The position numbers and the translations under genes are program-made. The notes beneath the pieces were generated by a model. That model did not search any database and had not been told where the DNA came from. It was given only the letters and a program-made list of their open reading frames with translations. A DNA stretch of 64,000 nucleotides from Candidatus Alcium sp. F082 (GTDB taxonomy: Bacteria; Bacteroidota; Bacteroidia; Bacteroidales; F082), in contig LPNG01000008.1 in assembly GCA_001543395.1 (NCBI GenBank), positions 1-64,000 of the forward strand. The letters run 5' to 3'. Every line of letters begins with the position of its first letter. The stretch's first letter is position 1. Below, piece after piece: positions 43,285-52,391 of this stretch.

Positions 43285-44004
43285 ATGAAAAAAACCATCT
43301 TAATCTTGGCCGCCCTGCTCATGATGGGCAGCGCAGCATTCGCCGGCGGTGGCTTCGACATCGCCATTGGTCCTAAAGTCGGTTTCCAGACTTCTAAACT
43401 GTCGTACAACAAAGCCGACATCAAGTCCGGATTCTCGAACCATTTCACGGCAGGTGTCTTTGGCCGTGTGACCGTTGGCCGTCTCTATGTGCAACCCGAA
43501 GTGTTGTACTTCAAGACCTCCAATGTCTTTGACGCCCATGTCGTCGGTGTGGAAAGCGACAACCTGTTCAACCTCCCCACTGGTGCCAATATCAACGTCA
43601 CCTTGAACCAGATGAACATTCAAGTTCCCATCTTGATTGGCGTCAATGTCATCGACCTCGACCTTGTCACCCTTCGTGCACAAGTAGGCCCCACCGCCAA
43701 CTTTGTCCTGCAATCGAAGACCGTGTACGACCAAACCTACACCCTTAATGGTCAAACCGAAGAGTTAGCAAACACGACTACCGACCAGGAATTCAACCCG
43801 AAGAGCATCTCTTGGGGTCTGCAAGCTGGCCTCGGCGTTGACGTGCTGAAGCGCTTCACGCTCGATATCAACTACAACTTCGGCCTGAGCAAGATGTTCG
43901 AAAAGCTGAATGAAACGCAACTTGGCGAGACTTTCGACTTCAGCAATATCGACAACACCAAGCAAAACATGTTCATGGTGACTGTGGGCGTCAAATTCCT
44001 TTGA
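43285..44004 (+). CDS. PorT-like outer-membrane beta-barrel protein
   Basis: A 239-residue exported protein: signal MKKTILILAALLMMGSAAFA, then a PorT-type barrel with 'GxKxGxxxs' strands (FDIAIGPKVGFQTSKLSYNK, HFTAGVFGRVTVGRLYVQPE) and a terminal strand MFMVTVGVKFL. The PorT family covers many small barrels; the T9SS component PorT is only one, so this protein should not be called PorT itself. It converges with a second member at 44078-44800 on the opposite strand and shares a terminator. Confidence 0.82.
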   Translation: MKKTILILAALLMMGSAAFAGGGFDIAIGPKVGFQTSKLSYNKADIKSGFSNHFTAGVFGRVTVGRLYVQPEVLYFKTSNVFDAHVVGVESDNLFNLPTGANINVTLNQMNIQVPILIGVNVIDLDLVTLRAQVGPTANFVLQSKTVYDQTYTLNGQTEELANTTTDQEFNPKSISWGLQAGLGVDVLKRFTLDINYNFGLSKMFEKLNETQLGETFDFSNIDNTKQNMFMVTVGVKFL

Positions 44005-44023
44005 TCACCCAACTAACCATAAT

Positions 44024-44056
44024 AAAAGGGAGCGACTCACTGAGCCGCTCCCTTTT
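44024..44056. terminator. Bidirectional terminator between two barrel genes
   Basis: AAAAGGGAGCG (44024-44034) and CGCTCCCTTTT (44046-44056) form an 11-bp stem, with T-rich tracts on both strands, between convergent genes. Confidence 0.88.
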
Positions 44057-44077
44057 TGTCTTTGAAAACGAATTGGA

Positions 44078-44800
44078 TTAGAAGAGGACACCCACTTCGA
44101 TACCAATACGGTTCTGAAGAACATTCAACTTGGTCTCACGCTCACCAATCTTTTCGCCATTCTCAAAATAGAATTTGTAATGGTTAGGAGCAATTGAATT
44201 GATGTTGTTGATGAAGTCGTGTGAGAAATAAACGCCAGCGAAAAGGCGGGTCGACTCATCAAGGGCATACTGAGCACCAGCACCAATCTTCAGAGAAGCG
44301 CGGAGATTGCTGTATTCCTTGTTCGTGGCAACCCAATCGGTGGCTTGGTCGTCCTGAACCTTAACTCTCTGAGCATAGCCGATGCCAGCACCCACTTGAG
44401 CATAGGCACGAAGCGGAAGATTGCCAAGCTCGTTGGTCATCATCTTCAGCATCAACGGAATCTCGTAAACGGTAGCCTTGTACTTTCTGTCGACGGAGTA
44501 GGTTTCCAACACCGGGACGGAATCAGCAGTCATTCTACCATTCAAGAAGCTGTAATGGCCACGATTCATGTTGACATTGACACCGGTAACGATGGCATAG
44601 TTGTCGGCGAAATAATACTCCGCAACAACACCAACGCCAAAGCCAGTCTTCATGCCTTGATTGGTTGCGGCACCCGTAGTGGAACCAGTCCAGTCAAAAC
44701 CAGGACCCAACTTGAAACCAAAGGCAAAACCATTGTTCTGTGCTGACACGGTCAGCGACATGGCCATCAAAAGGCCGACGAATAATAAACTCTTCTTCAT
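44078..44800 (-). CDS. PorT-like outer-membrane beta-barrel protein
   Basis: A 240-residue exported barrel: signal MKKSLLFVGLLMAMSLTVSA, then FAFGFKLGPGFDWTGSTTG, GFGVGVVAEYYFADNYAIVT, VYEIPLMLKMMTNELGNLPL and a final strand LNVLQNRIGIEVGVLF. The pattern (YEIPLMLK, then 'xAxVGxGIGY') is typical of the PorT-family outer-membrane beta-barrel domain. Its -7 element is at 44854. Its relation to the convergent barrel gene is by family only; the two are not close copies. Confidence 0.82.
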   Translation of the reverse strand: MKKSLLFVGLLMAMSLTVSAQNNGFAFGFKLGPGFDWTGSTTGAATNQGMKTGFGVGVVAEYYFADNYAIVTGVNVNMNRGHYSFLNGRMTADSVPVLETYSVDRKYKATVYEIPLMLKMMTNELGNLPLRAYAQVGAGIGYAQRVKVQDDQATDWVATNKEYSNLRASLKIGAGAQYALDESTRLFAGVYFSHDFINNINSIAPNHYKFYFENGEKIGERETKLNVLQNRIGIEVGVLF

Positions 44801-44853
44801 TTGATTATAGATTTAGGTTAGTATTTAACTTCGTTTGATCTTCGATTTGGGGA

Positions 44854-44861
44854 CAAAAGTA
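44854..44861 (-). promoter_or_regulatory. -7 promoter element (TACTTTTG) of the barrel gene at 44800
   Basis: The minus strand reads TACTTTTG 54 bases upstream of the start, followed by TCCCC. Confidence 0.6.
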
Positions 44862-44901
44862 GTCTTTTTTTTTATAACAACGTCAAATCGCTGAAAATTT
44901 A

Positions 44902-44909
44902 TAACTTTG
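44902..44909 (+). promoter_or_regulatory. -7 promoter element (TAACTTTG) of the first M24 peptidase
   Basis: TAACTTTG lies 28 bases upstream of the start at 44938. Confidence 0.6.
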
Positions 44910-44937
44910 TAGCATAAAACCGAACCTCAGAAATCAT

Positions 44938-46230
44938 ATGAATACACACATTCCCAACCGACTTTTTATCCAAAACAGAGCCAACCTCGCGGCACAATTG
45001 CCGCCTAAATCGGTGGCTATCTTCACCGCCAACGAAGCCATGCCGCGCAACGGAGACGAGTTTTATCCTTTTAGACAACAATCAGATTTCTTTTATCTCA
45101 CAGGCATCAACGAAGAGAATGCCTATCTCATCATAGCTCCAGATTACCCCGACGAAACGATGCGTGAGATCCTCTTCATTGAGCCCTACGATGAAGTGAA
45201 AGTCACCTGGCAAGGCGAGATGCTCGATGCCAGACAGGCCACGGAGCTCTCAGGAGTAAAAACCGTCAAAGGCAGCGACGCCTTCTGGATGACCTTAAAC
45301 GACATCGTCTTCTCCGGCTACGGCAACACCATCTTCTTGAACAGCTATGAATATCCGAAATACGAATGCGCTGTCGAAACCATACAGAAACGCTTCGTAC
45401 AACAGGTCAAGACACTCTATCCAATGCACCAATACGGTCGCACCGCCCCTATCCTCAATGCCTTGCGCATGAAGAAATCTGAGGACGAGATCGACATCAC
45501 ACGGCAAGCTTGTGGCATTACAGCAAAGGCCTTCCGTCGCTGCCTTGAGACCGTCAAACCTGGCATGTATGAATACGAGGTGCAAGCCGAAATCGAGTAC
45601 ATCTTCAAGCAAAACAACGCCACAGGTCACGCCTACGCGCCCATCATCGCAGGAGGCAAAAACGCCTGCTGTCTGCACTATTCCAAAAACCAGAGCCTCC
45701 TCAATGACGGCGACTTGCTTCTTTTCGACATCGGATGCGAATACAAGAACTACTCCTCCGACCTCAGCCGCACGATACCTATTAATGGCAGGTTCACCCC
45801 ACGTCAGGCCGCGTGCTACAACGCCGTGCTTCGCGTGATGAAGGAAATCACCAAATTATATAAACCGGGCGGAACTATCAACCTTATCAATGAGACCACC
45901 CATAGGTTGATGGAACAAGAGATGATCAAACTCGGGCTCTTTACTGCCGAAGACGTGAAGAACCAAGACCCCAACAAACCTTTGGAGCGCAAATACCTCA
46001 TGCATGGCATGTCGCACCATATCGGACTCGATGTCCACGATAGCATCGACAAGTTCAGACCTTTTGAACCTGGCATGATACTTACCTGCGAACCCGGTAT
46101 CTATATACGCGAGGAAGGCATAGGCATCCGCATCGAGAATGACCTATTGATTACCAAAGGCGAACCTGTCAATCTGTTCGAGGGTTTGCCAACCGAAATC
46201 GAAGAAATTGAGGCGGCGATGAAAAAATGA
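44938..46230 (+). CDS. Xaa-Pro aminopeptidase (M24B)
   Basis: A 430-residue metallopeptidase that removes an N-terminal residue preceding proline. The N-terminal creatinase-like domain (about 1-175; DEFYPFRQQSDFFYLTGINE) precedes the pita-bread catalytic domain. Metal ligands are visible in LLLFDIGCEYKNYSSDLSRT (two Asp), MHGMSHHIGLDVHD (His), LTCEPGIYI (Glu) and GIRIENDLLI (Glu). No signal peptide, so cytoplasmic. It is followed by a second, divergent M24 gene after 112 bases, which hold a short inverted repeat. Confidence 0.93.
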   Translation: MNTHIPNRLFIQNRANLAAQLPPKSVAIFTANEAMPRNGDEFYPFRQQSDFFYLTGINEENAYLIIAPDYPDETMREILFIEPYDEVKVTWQGEMLDARQATELSGVKTVKGSDAFWMTLNDIVFSGYGNTIFLNSYEYPKYECAVETIQKRFVQQVKTLYPMHQYGRTAPILNALRMKKSEDEIDITRQACGITAKAFRRCLETVKPGMYEYEVQAEIEYIFKQNNATGHAYAPIIAGGKNACCLHYSKNQSLLNDGDLLLFDIGCEYKNYSSDLSRTIPINGRFTPRQAACYNAVLRVMKEITKLYKPGGTINLINETTHRLMEQEMIKLGLFTAEDVKNQDPNKPLERKYLMHGMSHHIGLDVHDSIDKFRPFEPGMILTCEPGIYIREEGIGIRIENDLLITKGEPVNLFEGLPTEIEEIEAAMKK

Positions 46231-46251
46231 TTATTTTTGCAAAACCAGATA

Positions 46252-46307
46252 GAGACGCATAGATTCCTTTCCACCGCACATCCAGCCGCTGGAATGACAT
46301 GCGTCTC
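46252..46307. repeat. 56-bp inverted repeat between two M24 peptidase genes
   Basis: GAGACGCAT (46252-46260) and ATGCGTCTC (46299-46307) are perfect inverted ends; ATTCC/GGAAT pair inside. The GAGACG ends resemble those of the 28-bp palindromes at 22696 and 26715. Confidence 0.6.
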
Positions 46308-46342
46308 AACAGATACAGAATCAACAACAAAAACAAACCAAT

Positions 46343-47764
46343 ATGTTCAATAAAGACGTTTACAGTGGCCGTCGCGCCACATTGAAAAAGATGATCTCGA
46401 AAGGCATCGCTTTCTTCCCTGCCAACAACGAGGCCCCCTTCAACTATCCCGACAACACATATATCTACCGTCAGGACAGCAACTTTTCCTATTTCTTCGG
46501 ACTCAACCACCCCGACCTGGTCGGCGTTATCGACTTTGAGAGCGGCGAGGAAATCCTCTTCGGCGTGGATGTAACCATCGACGATGTCATCTGGTGCGGT
46601 CCCCTGCCCTCACTGCAGGAACAAGGCGACCGTATCGGCATCACCGACTGCCGCGACTTCAACCGCTTCGGCGAATACCTCCAACAAGCCATGGCCAAAG
46701 GCCGTCAGATTCACATGCTACCCACCTATCGTGGCGACACGCAGATCCAATGCGCCAACTGGCTAGGGTGCCCTGTCGGTCAAGTGAAGGAGCACGTCAG
46801 TTTAGAACTCATCAAGGCCGTCATCGCCATGCGCGAAGTGAAGAGCGAGCTTGAAATCGCCGAGATGGAACGTGCAGCCAACACTGCCTATTACATGCAC
46901 ACCACTGCCATGAAGATGTGTAAGCCTGGCATGGTCGAGCAAGAGATTGCTGGTGTGGTCGAAGGCCTCTCGCTATCGGGCGGCGGCCCCGTGTCGTTCC
47001 CCGTCATCCTCAGCGTTGACGGTCAGACCTTGCACAACCACGGCCACCACAACGTGCTGAAAGAAGGCCGCATGATGGTATGCGATGCAGGCGCTGAGAC
47101 CGAGAATTATTACGCCTCCGATTTCACCCGTACCACCCCTGTGGGCGGCAAGTTTAACCAACGCCAACGCGAGATTTACGAGATTGTGCTTGCTGCCAAT
47201 CAAGCTGTAGCCGCCAACACACGTCCCTATATGCCTTACATGGTGATGCACACCCTCGCCTGCCGCACCCTGATTGAAGGTCTGAAAGGCGTCGGCCTAA
47301 TGAAAGGCGACACCGAAGAAGCCCTGATGAACGGCGCCCATTGGCTCTTCATGCCTCACGGCCTCGGCCACATGCTGGGCATGGACGTGCACGACATGGA
47401 AGGCCTCGGCGAGACCTATGTGGGCTACGACGAAATCACGCCGCGCAGCACCAAACTTGGATTCAGCGGCTTGCGCTGTGGTAAGACCTTAAAGCCGGGC
47501 TTCGTGGTTACCGACGAACCAGGCATCTATTTCATCCCCACCCTCATCGACATGTGGAAGGCCGAAGGCAAGTTCAAGGAGTTCATTAACTACGACAAGC
47601 TTGAAACTTACAAAGACTTCGGAGGCATCCGCATCGAGGACGACCTGCTCATCACCGAAGACGGCTGTCGTATCCTCGGAAGGCCGATTCCAAAGACCGT
47701 CACAGAAGTCGAGGACATGTGCGCCCAAGGTCGCGAATGGATCAAGATGCCAGGGCTTTATTAA
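46343..47764 (+). CDS. Aminopeptidase P-type M24 metallopeptidase
   Basis: A 473-residue paralogue of the preceding gene, with an aminopeptidase P N-terminal domain (YIYRQDSNFSYFFGLNHPDL) and a catalytic domain keeping the five metal ligands: MVCDAGAETENYYASDFTRT, MPHGLGHMLGMDVHD, VTDEPGIYF and GIRIEDDLLI. It contains an extra segment around DEITPRSTKLGFSGLRCGKT not present in its neighbour, which is typical of a separate Bacteroidetes M24 subgroup. No signal peptide. It ends 5 bases before a strong bidirectional terminator. Confidence 0.9.
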   Translation: MFNKDVYSGRRATLKKMISKGIAFFPANNEAPFNYPDNTYIYRQDSNFSYFFGLNHPDLVGVIDFESGEEILFGVDVTIDDVIWCGPLPSLQEQGDRIGITDCRDFNRFGEYLQQAMAKGRQIHMLPTYRGDTQIQCANWLGCPVGQVKEHVSLELIKAVIAMREVKSELEIAEMERAANTAYYMHTTAMKMCKPGMVEQEIAGVVEGLSLSGGGPVSFPVILSVDGQTLHNHGHHNVLKEGRMMVCDAGAETENYYASDFTRTTPVGGKFNQRQREIYEIVLAANQAVAANTRPYMPYMVMHTLACRTLIEGLKGVGLMKGDTEEALMNGAHWLFMPHGLGHMLGMDVHDMEGLGETYVGYDEITPRSTKLGFSGLRCGKTLKPGFVVTDEPGIYFIPTLIDMWKAEGKFKEFINYDKLETYKDFGGIRIEDDLLITEDGCRILGRPIPKTVTEVEDMCAQGREWIKMPGLY

Positions 47765-47769
47765 ACGAC

Positions 47770-47799
47770 AAAAAAGCGAGGTTCGCCTCGCTTTTTTTG
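47770..47799. terminator. Bidirectional terminator
   Basis: AAAAAAGCGAGG-TTCG-CCTCGCTTTTTT, a perfect 12-bp stem with a UUCG-type tetraloop, lies between the convergent M24 peptidase and TonB-dependent receptor genes and has T tracts on both strands. Confidence 0.95.
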
Positions 47800-47800
47800 T

Positions 47801-50320
47801 TTAAAACTCCATCACCAACTTCACATTGACATATCGCGGCGTCAGATAATTGTTGATGCCGTAATAATAGTTGTCGATGTATTTCACCCAAGTGTAGGAT
47901 ATCGTATTGGGAATATTGAGCAGATTGAAGACGTCAACACTCACAAACATATTCCTAACATAACGCAATGGGTTGTTCTTGCTGAAACTACTGGCCTCAC
48001 TGATGAGTTGTTTGCTGAAACCAATATCGACACGACGATAGGCTTTGTAATGCCCAGTAGGATTATAAAAGTCGGAGTTGTTATTGTTGATAGGCAATCC
48101 CGTCCCAAAAGTCAACGTCATATTGACGCGCCATGTAGGAGCATTGGGGATGTAATCCTGGAAAAACAGCGAGAAATTCATCAACTGGTTGGAGGGGCGG
48201 TAATGCCAACCCAACGATACCGTATCTGCCACTTGATCATCGGTATGGTTATAGAAGGGAAGCTTCTTACCCTCAGCATCCACCAGATAATAATCTCCGT
48301 AGATATCCTCCTTGGTCTGCATAAACGAAAGACTTGCCCAACTATCGATGCCCTTCACAAACTCGCCATTCACCTTAAAATCAAGACCAGTGGCGTAGGC
48401 ACGAGCCGTTTGGTCAGCATAATAGCGGATACGCACATTATCAATATCGTAAGGGATGACGTGTGTGAAATACTTGAAATAGGCTTCCGACGTCAAGATA
48501 AACGGGCGGTTCCAAGCACGGAACTTGAAATCGTTGCCCGCCACAATCTGATACGAGCGCTGAGCTTCGGCCTTATCGTAAAGGCTGCCGTCCATCTTAC
48601 GGATCTCGCGATAGAAAGGCGTCTGGTGATACACACCGCCTGAGAGTCGGTACACCGTCTCACGCTTTTCGTCTTCGGGTTTATAGGCAATGCCAGCCCT
48701 TGGGCTGACATACACCTTTTTGTTATATCCCCAATAATTGGCACGGAGTCCAGCGGTGATCACCAATTCGCCCTTGTCTTGGAACGGAATCGTCAAAGAG
48801 TTTTGCACAAAACCATCCAAGTTGTTGATGGAAAGGACATTATGTGCTTTATGCGAGAAATCCATACCAATTTCGGGCAACACTTCTGGATAGCCACCAA
48901 TCACATCAGGGATATGAGGAAGGGCATAGCCAGCCGAATCCATCAACTGCCATTCATCCACCACATCGTCGATATCCTGATGCTGGAAACGGACGCCCCA
49001 TTTCAACAGGTTCTGATCAAAAGAGTAAAGGCCTTTGTGGTCAAGGTTATAAACCTGGGCATAGAAACCGTTACGCGCATGTTTAATCATCGTTCCGACC
49101 TCGTGGTCCTCAATCACTTCGCCCAAATCCTCTGACCCAAAAGAAGTATTTCGGATACCGAAATGGTATTGTTCCTGAATGTCAAACGTCTCAGTCTCAT
49201 AGGCGGAATAAGCCGATGCTATCCACTTCAGGTTCATGTCTTTGTTCGGCTTATATGACAATGTCATCGCGCCAAGACCCGTTGTGTAGTCGTCAACCTC
49301 TTGACCATCGAAATAAACATTGACCTGTATCGGGAAATCGAGAGTGCCACTATTGAATCTGGCATTCTGAGGGATGAGCATATAACGGTTCTTGGAATAA
49401 TAACCCAAGAATGACAAATCCCAGCGTTCACTGAGCTTAAAGTTGAACAAGGCTTGTGCGTCTGCAAAATTGGGTTTGTAATCACCCTTGGTATTCATCA
49501 TGCCAAGCACCAAGGCGGTATTCTTATAACGAGCGCCAACCAAATAGCTGAACTTCTCGTTTTTCGTCGCGCCTTCCACATGAGCCTCAGCACCAAGCAG
49601 ACTCAATGTCAACGACCCGGCAGTCTCCTTGGGTTTCTTATAGGTCACATCAAGAACCGATGACATCTTGTCGCCATACTCGGCAGCAAAGCCACCAGCC
49701 GAAAACTCGATATTTTCAACCAATTGCGAATTGACAAAACTAAGGCCTTCCTGCTGTCCCGATCCGACAAGGAAAGGACGATAAATCTCGATCCCATTGA
49801 CATAGATCAGGTTCTCATCGAAGTTGCCGCCACGCACACGGTATTGCGAGCTCAACTCGTTGTTGGAAACCACGCCCGGCAAGGTCTTAATAAGTGTCTC
49901 AACGCCTCCTCCCATCGTCGGCAAGAGCGTTGCTTGCTTAGCGTTCAAATGCGTCAGGCTCGAGGCTTCAACGCCTCTACCACTGATGACCGCATCGGGC
50001 AGGACGGTAGCTGTGGAATGGAGCACAATGTCGAGCTTGCGCTTCTCGCCTCTCTTCAGGCGAACCGTGGCTTGCTTTTGCTCATAACCGATGTAGGAGA
50101 AATGAATAGTCCATGTCGAATCCGACAGCAATTTCAATTCGTAATAGCCCCTTGAGTCGGTCGTATAACCCACCAAAAGCTCAGGAACCACCACATTGGC
50201 CATCTCAACCGCATGACCTTGCCCGTCAGTCACCTTACCATAGACAGTGGCAGTAGGCAAATTTTGGGCAACAGTCACCATTGAGACGAACAATAATGTT
50301 ATGATGAACCTAACTCGCAT
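47801..50320 (-). CDS. TonB-dependent outer-membrane receptor with carboxypeptidase-like domain
   Basis: An 839-residue receptor. The start at 50320 (MRVRFIITLLFVSMVTVAQ) gives a signal peptide; the upstream Met at 50374 would add 18 residues. An N-terminal CarboxypepD-regulatory-like domain (about 22-105; ATVYGKVTDGQGHAVEMANV) is followed by the plug domain (LPTMGGGVETLIKTLPGVVS, YRVRGGNFDENLIYVNGIEI) and a 22-stranded barrel ending RYVNVKLVMEF. It imports an unidentified ligand using TonB energy. No SusD partner is adjacent, so it is not a typical polysaccharide-locus SusC; siderophore, peptide or cofactor uptake are all possible. Confidence 0.9.
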   Translation of the reverse strand: MRVRFIITLLFVSMVTVAQNLPTATVYGKVTDGQGHAVEMANVVVPELLVGYTTDSRGYYELKLLSDSTWTIHFSYIGYEQKQATVRLKRGEKRKLDIVLHSTATVLPDAVISGRGVEASSLTHLNAKQATLLPTMGGGVETLIKTLPGVVSNNELSSQYRVRGGNFDENLIYVNGIEIYRPFLVGSGQQEGLSFVNSQLVENIEFSAGGFAAEYGDKMSSVLDVTYKKPKETAGSLTLSLLGAEAHVEGATKNEKFSYLVGARYKNTALVLGMMNTKGDYKPNFADAQALFNFKLSERWDLSFLGYYSKNRYMLIPQNARFNSGTLDFPIQVNVYFDGQEVDDYTTGLGAMTLSYKPNKDMNLKWIASAYSAYETETFDIQEQYHFGIRNTSFGSEDLGEVIEDHEVGTMIKHARNGFYAQVYNLDHKGLYSFDQNLLKWGVRFQHQDIDDVVDEWQLMDSAGYALPHIPDVIGGYPEVLPEIGMDFSHKAHNVLSINNLDGFVQNSLTIPFQDKGELVITAGLRANYWGYNKKVYVSPRAGIAYKPEDEKRETVYRLSGGVYHQTPFYREIRKMDGSLYDKAEAQRSYQIVAGNDFKFRAWNRPFILTSEAYFKYFTHVIPYDIDNVRIRYYADQTARAYATGLDFKVNGEFVKGIDSWASLSFMQTKEDIYGDYYLVDAEGKKLPFYNHTDDQVADTVSLGWHYRPSNQLMNFSLFFQDYIPNAPTWRVNMTLTFGTGLPINNNNSDFYNPTGHYKAYRRVDIGFSKQLISEASSFSKNNPLRYVRNMFVSVDVFNLLNIPNTISYTWVKYIDNYYYGINNYLTPRYVNVKLVMEF

Positions 50321-50383
50321 GAATGGATAACTGAAAAAGCTTGGAAATATTATCTTTGAGAAACGATTTGGCACTACTCAAAC

Positions 50384-50415
50384 AAAAAAAGCCGCTGCGC
50401 AAGGCACAGCAGCTT
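50384..50415 (-). terminator. Rho-independent terminator of rpmB
   Basis: On the minus strand AAGCTGCTG pairs with CAGCGGCTT (one G-U), followed by seven T residues, about 23 bases after the rpmB stop. Confidence 0.88.
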
Positions 50416-50437
50416 CGATATCATTTTCTCATCGGAA

Positions 50438-50680
50438 TTACCAACGTTCGAGGTTACCCTTTTCGGCAGATTCCATGATGGCAGCGTAAACGCCCTTCTT
50501 GTTGATGGTGCGAATGCCAGCAGCCGAAACCTTCAGCACAATCCATTCATCCCATTCCGGAACATAGAACTTCTTGATTTTCAAATTCGGTTCAAACGTT
50601 CTCTTCGTCTTCTTATTGGAGTGAGAAACATTGTTGCCGTGCATGACCTTTTTTCCTGTAATTTGACAAACTTTTGACAT
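50438..50680 (-). CDS. rpmB: Ribosomal protein bL28
   Basis: An 80-residue protein: [20 protein letters not shown], then [20 protein letters not shown], matches bL28 throughout, including the 'GNxVSHxxxKTKRxFxPNL' core. Bacteroidetes often place rpmG (bL33) downstream of rpmB, but here a terminator follows directly. The two N-terminal cysteines expected of a zinc-type L28 are not both present (one Cys at residue 5). Confidence 0.97.
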   Translation of the reverse strand: MSKVCQITGKKVMHGNNVSHSNKKTKRTFEPNLKIKKFYVPEWDEWIVLKVSAAGIRTINKKGVYAAIMESAEKGNLERW

Positions 50681-50726
50681 GACTCTTATCCTTTATTATT
50701 ACACTTGTCTTTTTTCTAACGGGCTG

Positions 50727-50734
50727 CAAAAATA
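50727..50734 (-). promoter_or_regulatory. -7 promoter element (TATTTTTG) of rpmB
   Basis: The minus strand reads TATTTTTGCAG 47 bases upstream of the rpmB start. Confidence 0.55.
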
Positions 50735-50811
50735 CAAATTTTTTCTTTTCAAAACCCTTTTCTGCAAAAATTACATTAAAAAAACCGCAAACACCCCACT
50801 TTTTCCCATTC

Positions 50812-51720
50812 TCAACTCTTCATATGAACATCCACCTGCGGGAAGGGGAAATGCAGACCTTCCTCAGGGAAAGTCTTGTAAACCAGTTCGTTCATCTTGA
50901 ACAACACATCAAAATAGTCTTCGGGTTTCACTCTCACCCTAACGGTGATATCAACGGAACTTTCACTCATCTTGATAAGCTCAATAACAGGTTTCGGGGT
51001 TTTCAGAATACGCGGATCGGCATCACAAAGGCGTTGCAGAACGGCTTTAGCCTTATCATAATCGTCGCCATAAGCAATGGAGAACACCCAGTCGACACGG
51101 CGTTCCATCTCTTTGTTGAAATTGGTGACGGGACCGGTTGACAAAGCCCCATTAGGCAAGATAACGGTCTTGTTGTCAGGGGTTAAGATGTGCGTGCTGA
51201 AGATCTGAATTGAGCTGACCCGACCCTCGTAGCCTTGTGCAGCGATGAAATCGCCCACCTTAAACGGCTTGAACAGCATGATCATGACGCCACCAGCAAA
51301 ATTCTGCAATGTGCCACTCAACGCCATGCCAATAGCCAATCCTGCGGATGCCAGCAAGGCCACCAACGAGCTTGTATTAATACCCAATATGCCTACAATA
51401 GCCAAGATAAGGAAGAAAGTCAGCAAGACCGAGACAAGACTCATCACAAAAGAAGCCAACGAAGGCTCCGGATTGCGACGCAACATCATCTTGGTTAAGC
51501 TCTTCTTTATCAACTTAATGACCCAACGGCCAAGAAGAAGAACCACTATGGCAGCAACGAGCTTCAAGCCAAAGGGGACAACATATTCCTTAATCAAATC
51601 AGGGAGCCAATCCGAGACGGGGGTAGTGGCCAGTTTTTTGACGCCATCCACCATATTATTGACAGCCGTAGTATCCTGAACGGTCTCTGTCACTTGCTCA
51701 ACGAGGGTGTCTGTTTCCAT
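50812..51720 (-). CDS. Small-conductance mechanosensitive channel (MscS)
   Basis: A 302-residue inner-membrane channel that opens on hypo-osmotic shock. The start at 51720 (METDTLVEQV) is chosen because a -7 element lies at 51742; the longer frame from 51780 would run through it. Three membrane segments (about residues 50-75, 90-112, 118-140) end in the pore helix LASAGLAIGMALSGTLQNFA, followed by the beta domain GGVMIMLFKPFKVGDFIAAQ and the C-terminal alpha/beta domain. The length matches E. coli MscS. It diverges from the exosortase-like gene. Confidence 0.93.
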   Translation of the reverse strand: METDTLVEQVTETVQDTTAVNNMVDGVKKLATTPVSDWLPDLIKEYVVPFGLKLVAAIVVLLLGRWVIKLIKKSLTKMMLRRNPEPSLASFVMSLVSVLLTFFLILAIVGILGINTSSLVALLASAGLAIGMALSGTLQNFAGGVMIMLFKPFKVGDFIAAQGYEGRVSSIQIFSTHILTPDNKTVILPNGALSTGPVTNFNKEMERRVDWVFSIAYGDDYDKAKAVLQRLCDADPRILKTPKPVIELIKMSESSVDITVRVRVKPEDYFDVLFKMNELVYKTFPEEGLHFPFPQVDVHMKS

Positions 51721-51741
51721 ATCTCCGAAAAATTTAGCATG

Positions 51742-51749
51742 CAAAGGTA
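51742..51749 (-). promoter_or_regulatory. -7 promoter element (TACCTTTG) of mscS
   Basis: The minus strand reads TACCTTTG 22 bases upstream of the start at 51720. Confidence 0.65.
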
Positions 51750-51794
51750 CGGATATTTCATTAATTCCGTAATTTAGCACCCTAAAAATTAACG

Positions 51795-52391
51795 ATGGAC
51801 CTGCATAAAATCAAAGCATATTGCAAAGACCCCAAAAACCGTAGCACGGTCAATGTTGGGCTGTTTATACTACTGATAATCAGCTTCCATTTTATTTATC
51901 TGGGGTGGCAGGCCATAGGTTATTGGCCTATTGGGAAAACAATAGAAAAGCTTATGGTTTGGTCGGTAAACCTGGTCTACAGCCAATCTTGTTGGTTATT
52001 GGAACATGTTTTCCGTATCGACATCACCACTATCAGCCACATGAGATCAATCGCCACTCCCAATAACGCTGGTGGCTGGGCGCGTGTCATCATCGCCCCC
52101 GACTGTGCTTGCCTCAAACAATGGATGCACTGGCTCTTCCTCATGATTCTCTTTCCTGGCCCATGGAAACACAAACTATGGTATATCCCCGCCGGCCTCG
52201 TCATTATCGAATGGACGAATGCCATTCGCATCTGCGGCATATTAATGATGCAGATTCCGTGGCCCAACAGCTTCCACCTTGCCCACGACTATATTTTTAA
52301 GGTGTTCTTCTACCTCGTCATCTTCCTTATGTGGGTGCTCTGGGTGGAAAAGTTCTACAATCCGTCAATAAAAGCCAAACAACATGAATAA
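51795..52391 (+). CDS. Exosortase/archaeosortase-family membrane protein
   Basis: A 198-residue protein with about five membrane helices (about residues 20-42, 50-75, 108-125, 132-150, 168-188). The three exosortase catalytic residues can be placed: Cys104 in APDCACLKQW, Arg145 in WTNAIRICGI and His164 in HLAHDYIFKV. Exosortases are transmembrane proteases that recognise a C-terminal PEP-type sorting signal and are often linked to exopolysaccharide loci. The start codon follows TAATTTAG, a one-mismatch -7 element at 51770. It overlaps the ROK kinase gene by 8 bases, so the two are coupled. No PEP-CTERM-like substrate or glycan genes are seen in this window. The helical layout and spacing of the three residues support the call; the subgroup is uncertain. 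Confidence 0.72.
   Translation: MDLHKIKAYCKDPKNRSTVNVGLFILLIISFHFIYLGWQAIGYWPIGKTIEKLMVWSVNLVYSQSCWLLEHVFRIDITTISHMRSIATPNNAGGWARVIIAPDCACLKQWMHWLFLMILFPGPWKHKLWYIPAGLVIIEWTNAIRICGILMMQIPWPNSFHLAHDYIFKVFFYLVIFLMWVLWVEKFYNPSIKAKQHE

Noticed and set aside
43285-44800. Calling either barrel protein PorT, the T9SS component
   Set aside because: The PorT-type barrel domain is shared by many small outer-membrane proteins, and nothing in the surroundings ties these two to the secretion machine.
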